Below are positions 12,877-13,934 of a stretch of 13,934 nucleotides of DNA, piece after piece. Under the pieces are notes generated by a model, which was not told the origin of the DNA, ran no database searches, and saw only the letters and a list, made by a program, of their open reading frames with translations. This DNA is from Patescibacteria group bacterium (GTDB lineage: Bacteria; Patescibacteriota; Microgenomatia; UBA10105), in NCBI GenBank assembly GCA_003524845.1, contig DQGR01000076.1, positions 22,655 through 36,588 of the forward strand, given 5' to 3'. A program made the position numbers and the translations under genes. Each line of letters opens with the position of its first letter. Position 1 is the first letter of the stretch.

Positions 12877-13320
12877 CTAGATCAGGTAATTCAAGTACAT
12901 AATAACGAAAGCTATTACAAAAATGGGTGCTGTTATCAATCCAGGTACATATCTCTTTAGCTTTTCGAAAAACCAGAACCAGACTATATGCCATACGCCG
13001 TTAGCGAACATGAGCAGCGGGAAAAACCAAAGCATAGAATCACGTCCAGGAAAATTACTAAGAAACAGCGGAAGCATCCATACAAGTTGAAATACCAACT
13101 CGAAGACCGCAAACTGCAAACCCGTTACTTTCATGTAAGGCCACCTCTCATGGAAGTTGCTCCATTGTTCTTCTTGTGAGTGCAGGAATTGGAGAAAAAC
13201 AAAAACCATGAAGTAATACTCTACTCCAGACCGAGAACTAAGCGGCCCTGAAACATAAAAAAGAACCGGAACCAGAATTGCTTGAATTATTGTAACCCAT
13301 CGGAACGGTTGCATTTTCAT
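12877..13320 (-). CDS. HXXEE-type integral membrane protein
   Basis: The product has 147 residues and four to five hydrophobic spans (about 8-26, 35-48, 68-88, 96-116, 126-146). The defining H-x-x-E-E is H47..E50-E51 in FLHSQEEQW, with a second polar block N107...H111 in FANGVWHIVW and a YVPGLITAP turn at about 122-130. These match the HXXEE family, whose buried His/Glu residues suggest metal binding or a membrane-embedded enzyme. The biochemical role is not established. Transcribed alone, it has a -10 TATACT nine bases before the ATG. It reads in the same direction as the sigma operon, about 280 bases upstream of it, without visible co-transcription signals. Confidence 0.8.
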   Translation of the reverse strand: MKMQPFRWVTIIQAILVPVLFYVSGPLSSRSGVEYYFMVFVFLQFLHSQEEQWSNFHERWPYMKVTGLQFAVFELVFQLVWMLPLFLSNFPGRDSMLWFFPLLMFANGVWHIVWFWFFEKLKRYVPGLITAPIFVIAFVIMYLNYLI

Positions 13321-13329
13321 CTTCTCTTG

Positions 13330-13335
13330 AGTATA
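13330..13335 (-). promoter_or_regulatory. -10 box of the HXXEE gene
   Basis: TATACT on the - strand lies nine bases before the ATG at 13320, repeating the spacing at the Fic and sigma genes. No clear -35 is visible at 16-18 bases. Confidence 0.4.
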
Positions 13336-13459
13336 ACAAAACTCGAGTCGATATTACCCCTCCACCCACCCCATTTTTCAGAATCCCGAAAGGCATTAGA
13401 CCTCGAAAAAATCCGCAGTACAAAATACTTCTTGTAGTTGAAGTGGTTGAACTTAGGAT

Positions 13460-13870
13460 TTAGTTACAGGAGTAGTAATACGCTTGGCTGTTGGGTACGT
13501 CTGGTATAAGACTTGTAGTTGATGTTTTCGACCATACACCTAATCCAGTTTTCTTATCAACAACCACGGCGTTTATAGTTCGGTCAGTAGTTCCCTCGGT
13601 TAGACCAAGAGCTGTAAGCCTCTTGTCTGTGTTTTCAATAATCTGGAACTTAGCAGGCTCCATACTTCCAGTTTCAACTGATGTGTTTGTGAGAAACTTC
13701 AGAGTTTCACCTTCAACCTCGAGCGCTATAGACGTAGTGTCTCTTACTGCGCTTGCTTCAACGTCAAACTGTTCGTCTCCTGGTCGAGTTTCAGGGAACA
13801 GGGTCGTACCTACGAGAGGAGAGCATGAGAATTGAATGTTATTTTTCCTGTCTATTCCTGTGGTATACAT
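13460..13870 (-). CDS. Hypothetical protein, beta-rich, unrecognised (136 aa; start uncertain)
   Basis: I do not recognise the family. The frame reads as one soluble, Thr/Val/Ser-rich, predominantly beta-strand protein without membrane spans. Segments usable for a search are QFSCSPLVGTTLFPETRPGD near the N-terminus and TTDRTINAVVVDKKTGLGVW in the second half. I chose the ATG at 13870 because AAGGA lies five bases before it. The frame stays open to a TTG at 13924 (adding 18 residues), just after an in-frame TAA at 13930-13928, so the gene does not extend beyond the window. Lack of a signal peptide with either start suggests a cytoplasmic location. No terminator is seen before the HXXEE promoter. 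Confidence 0.6.
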   Translation of the reverse strand: MYTTGIDRKNNIQFSCSPLVGTTLFPETRPGDEQFDVEASAVRDTTSIALEVEGETLKFLTNTSVETGSMEPAKFQIIENTDKRLTALGLTEGTTDRTINAVVVDKKTGLGVWSKTSTTSLIPDVPNSQAYYYSCN

Positions 13871-13934
13871 AGTTTCCTTGAGAGGTGCTGGTTTGAACTG
13901 AAGATAGAAATAAGATACTGTCAAGCATTAGTGT

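Noticed and set aside
1..13934. CRISPR array, insertion sequence or transposase, prophage genes
   Set aside because: No regularly spaced direct repeats and no transposase, integrase or phage structural motifs were seen.

Overview
The window looks like a piece of a small, moderately A+T-rich bacterial chromosome. A candidate-phyla-radiation (Patescibacteria, perhaps Microgenomates-like) host is my best guess. This is inference from three things: start codons sitting 6-12 nt behind -10 boxes with no Shine-Dalgarno sequence, a secreted beta-helix protein with a dockerin-like EF-hand pair, and a large lineage-type membrane protein of unknown function. No 16S or ribosomal gene is present to settle it. 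tRNA genes carry an encoded CCA.

Left part (1-4950). The window opens inside the 3' end of a tRNA, most likely tRNA-His. A two-gene toxin-antitoxin-like pair follows (excisionase-type HTH protein, then a PIN-domain nuclease). Next come a 980-residue secreted protein (signal peptide, dockerin-like calcium loops, CBM6-like module, right-handed beta-helix), an unrecognised 187-residue protein, and a convergent pterin-4a-carbinolamine dehydratase.

Middle part (4950-9830). A 555-residue membrane protein of unknown function lies on the + strand. On the - strand are tRNA-Arg(UCG), a Fic-family AMP-transferase with its own inhibitory motif and C-terminal winged helix, and a polytopic GT-C/TMTC-like glycosyltransferase with C-terminal TPR repeats. 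A REP-like palindrome follows the Fic gene.

Right part (9830-13934). A 490-base non-coding stretch has strong hairpins at both ends and may encode a structured RNA. To its right, on the - strand, lies the most coherent system in the window: an ECF sigma factor, a small soluble zinc-type anti-sigma factor with Cys/His spacing like the redox sensor RsrA, an ArsM-related SAM methyltransferase and an OsmC-type peroxide/thiol-stress protein. The genes are tightly packed, the three downstream genes have strong ribosome-binding sites, and an intrinsic terminator closes the unit. Upstream of the sigma gene is an ECF-type promoter (GGAAC-N16-CGTC) next to an 8+8 inverted repeat and a TATAAT box, suggesting self-activation. 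I read this as a self-contained thiol/oxidative (or metalloid) stress circuit. Beyond it are an HXXEE-type membrane protein and an unrecognised beta-rich protein.

The most unusual global signal is that eight genes have a -10 box so close to the start codon that their mRNAs should be leaderless or nearly so, whereas the internal genes of the sigma operon use classical Shine-Dalgarno sequences.
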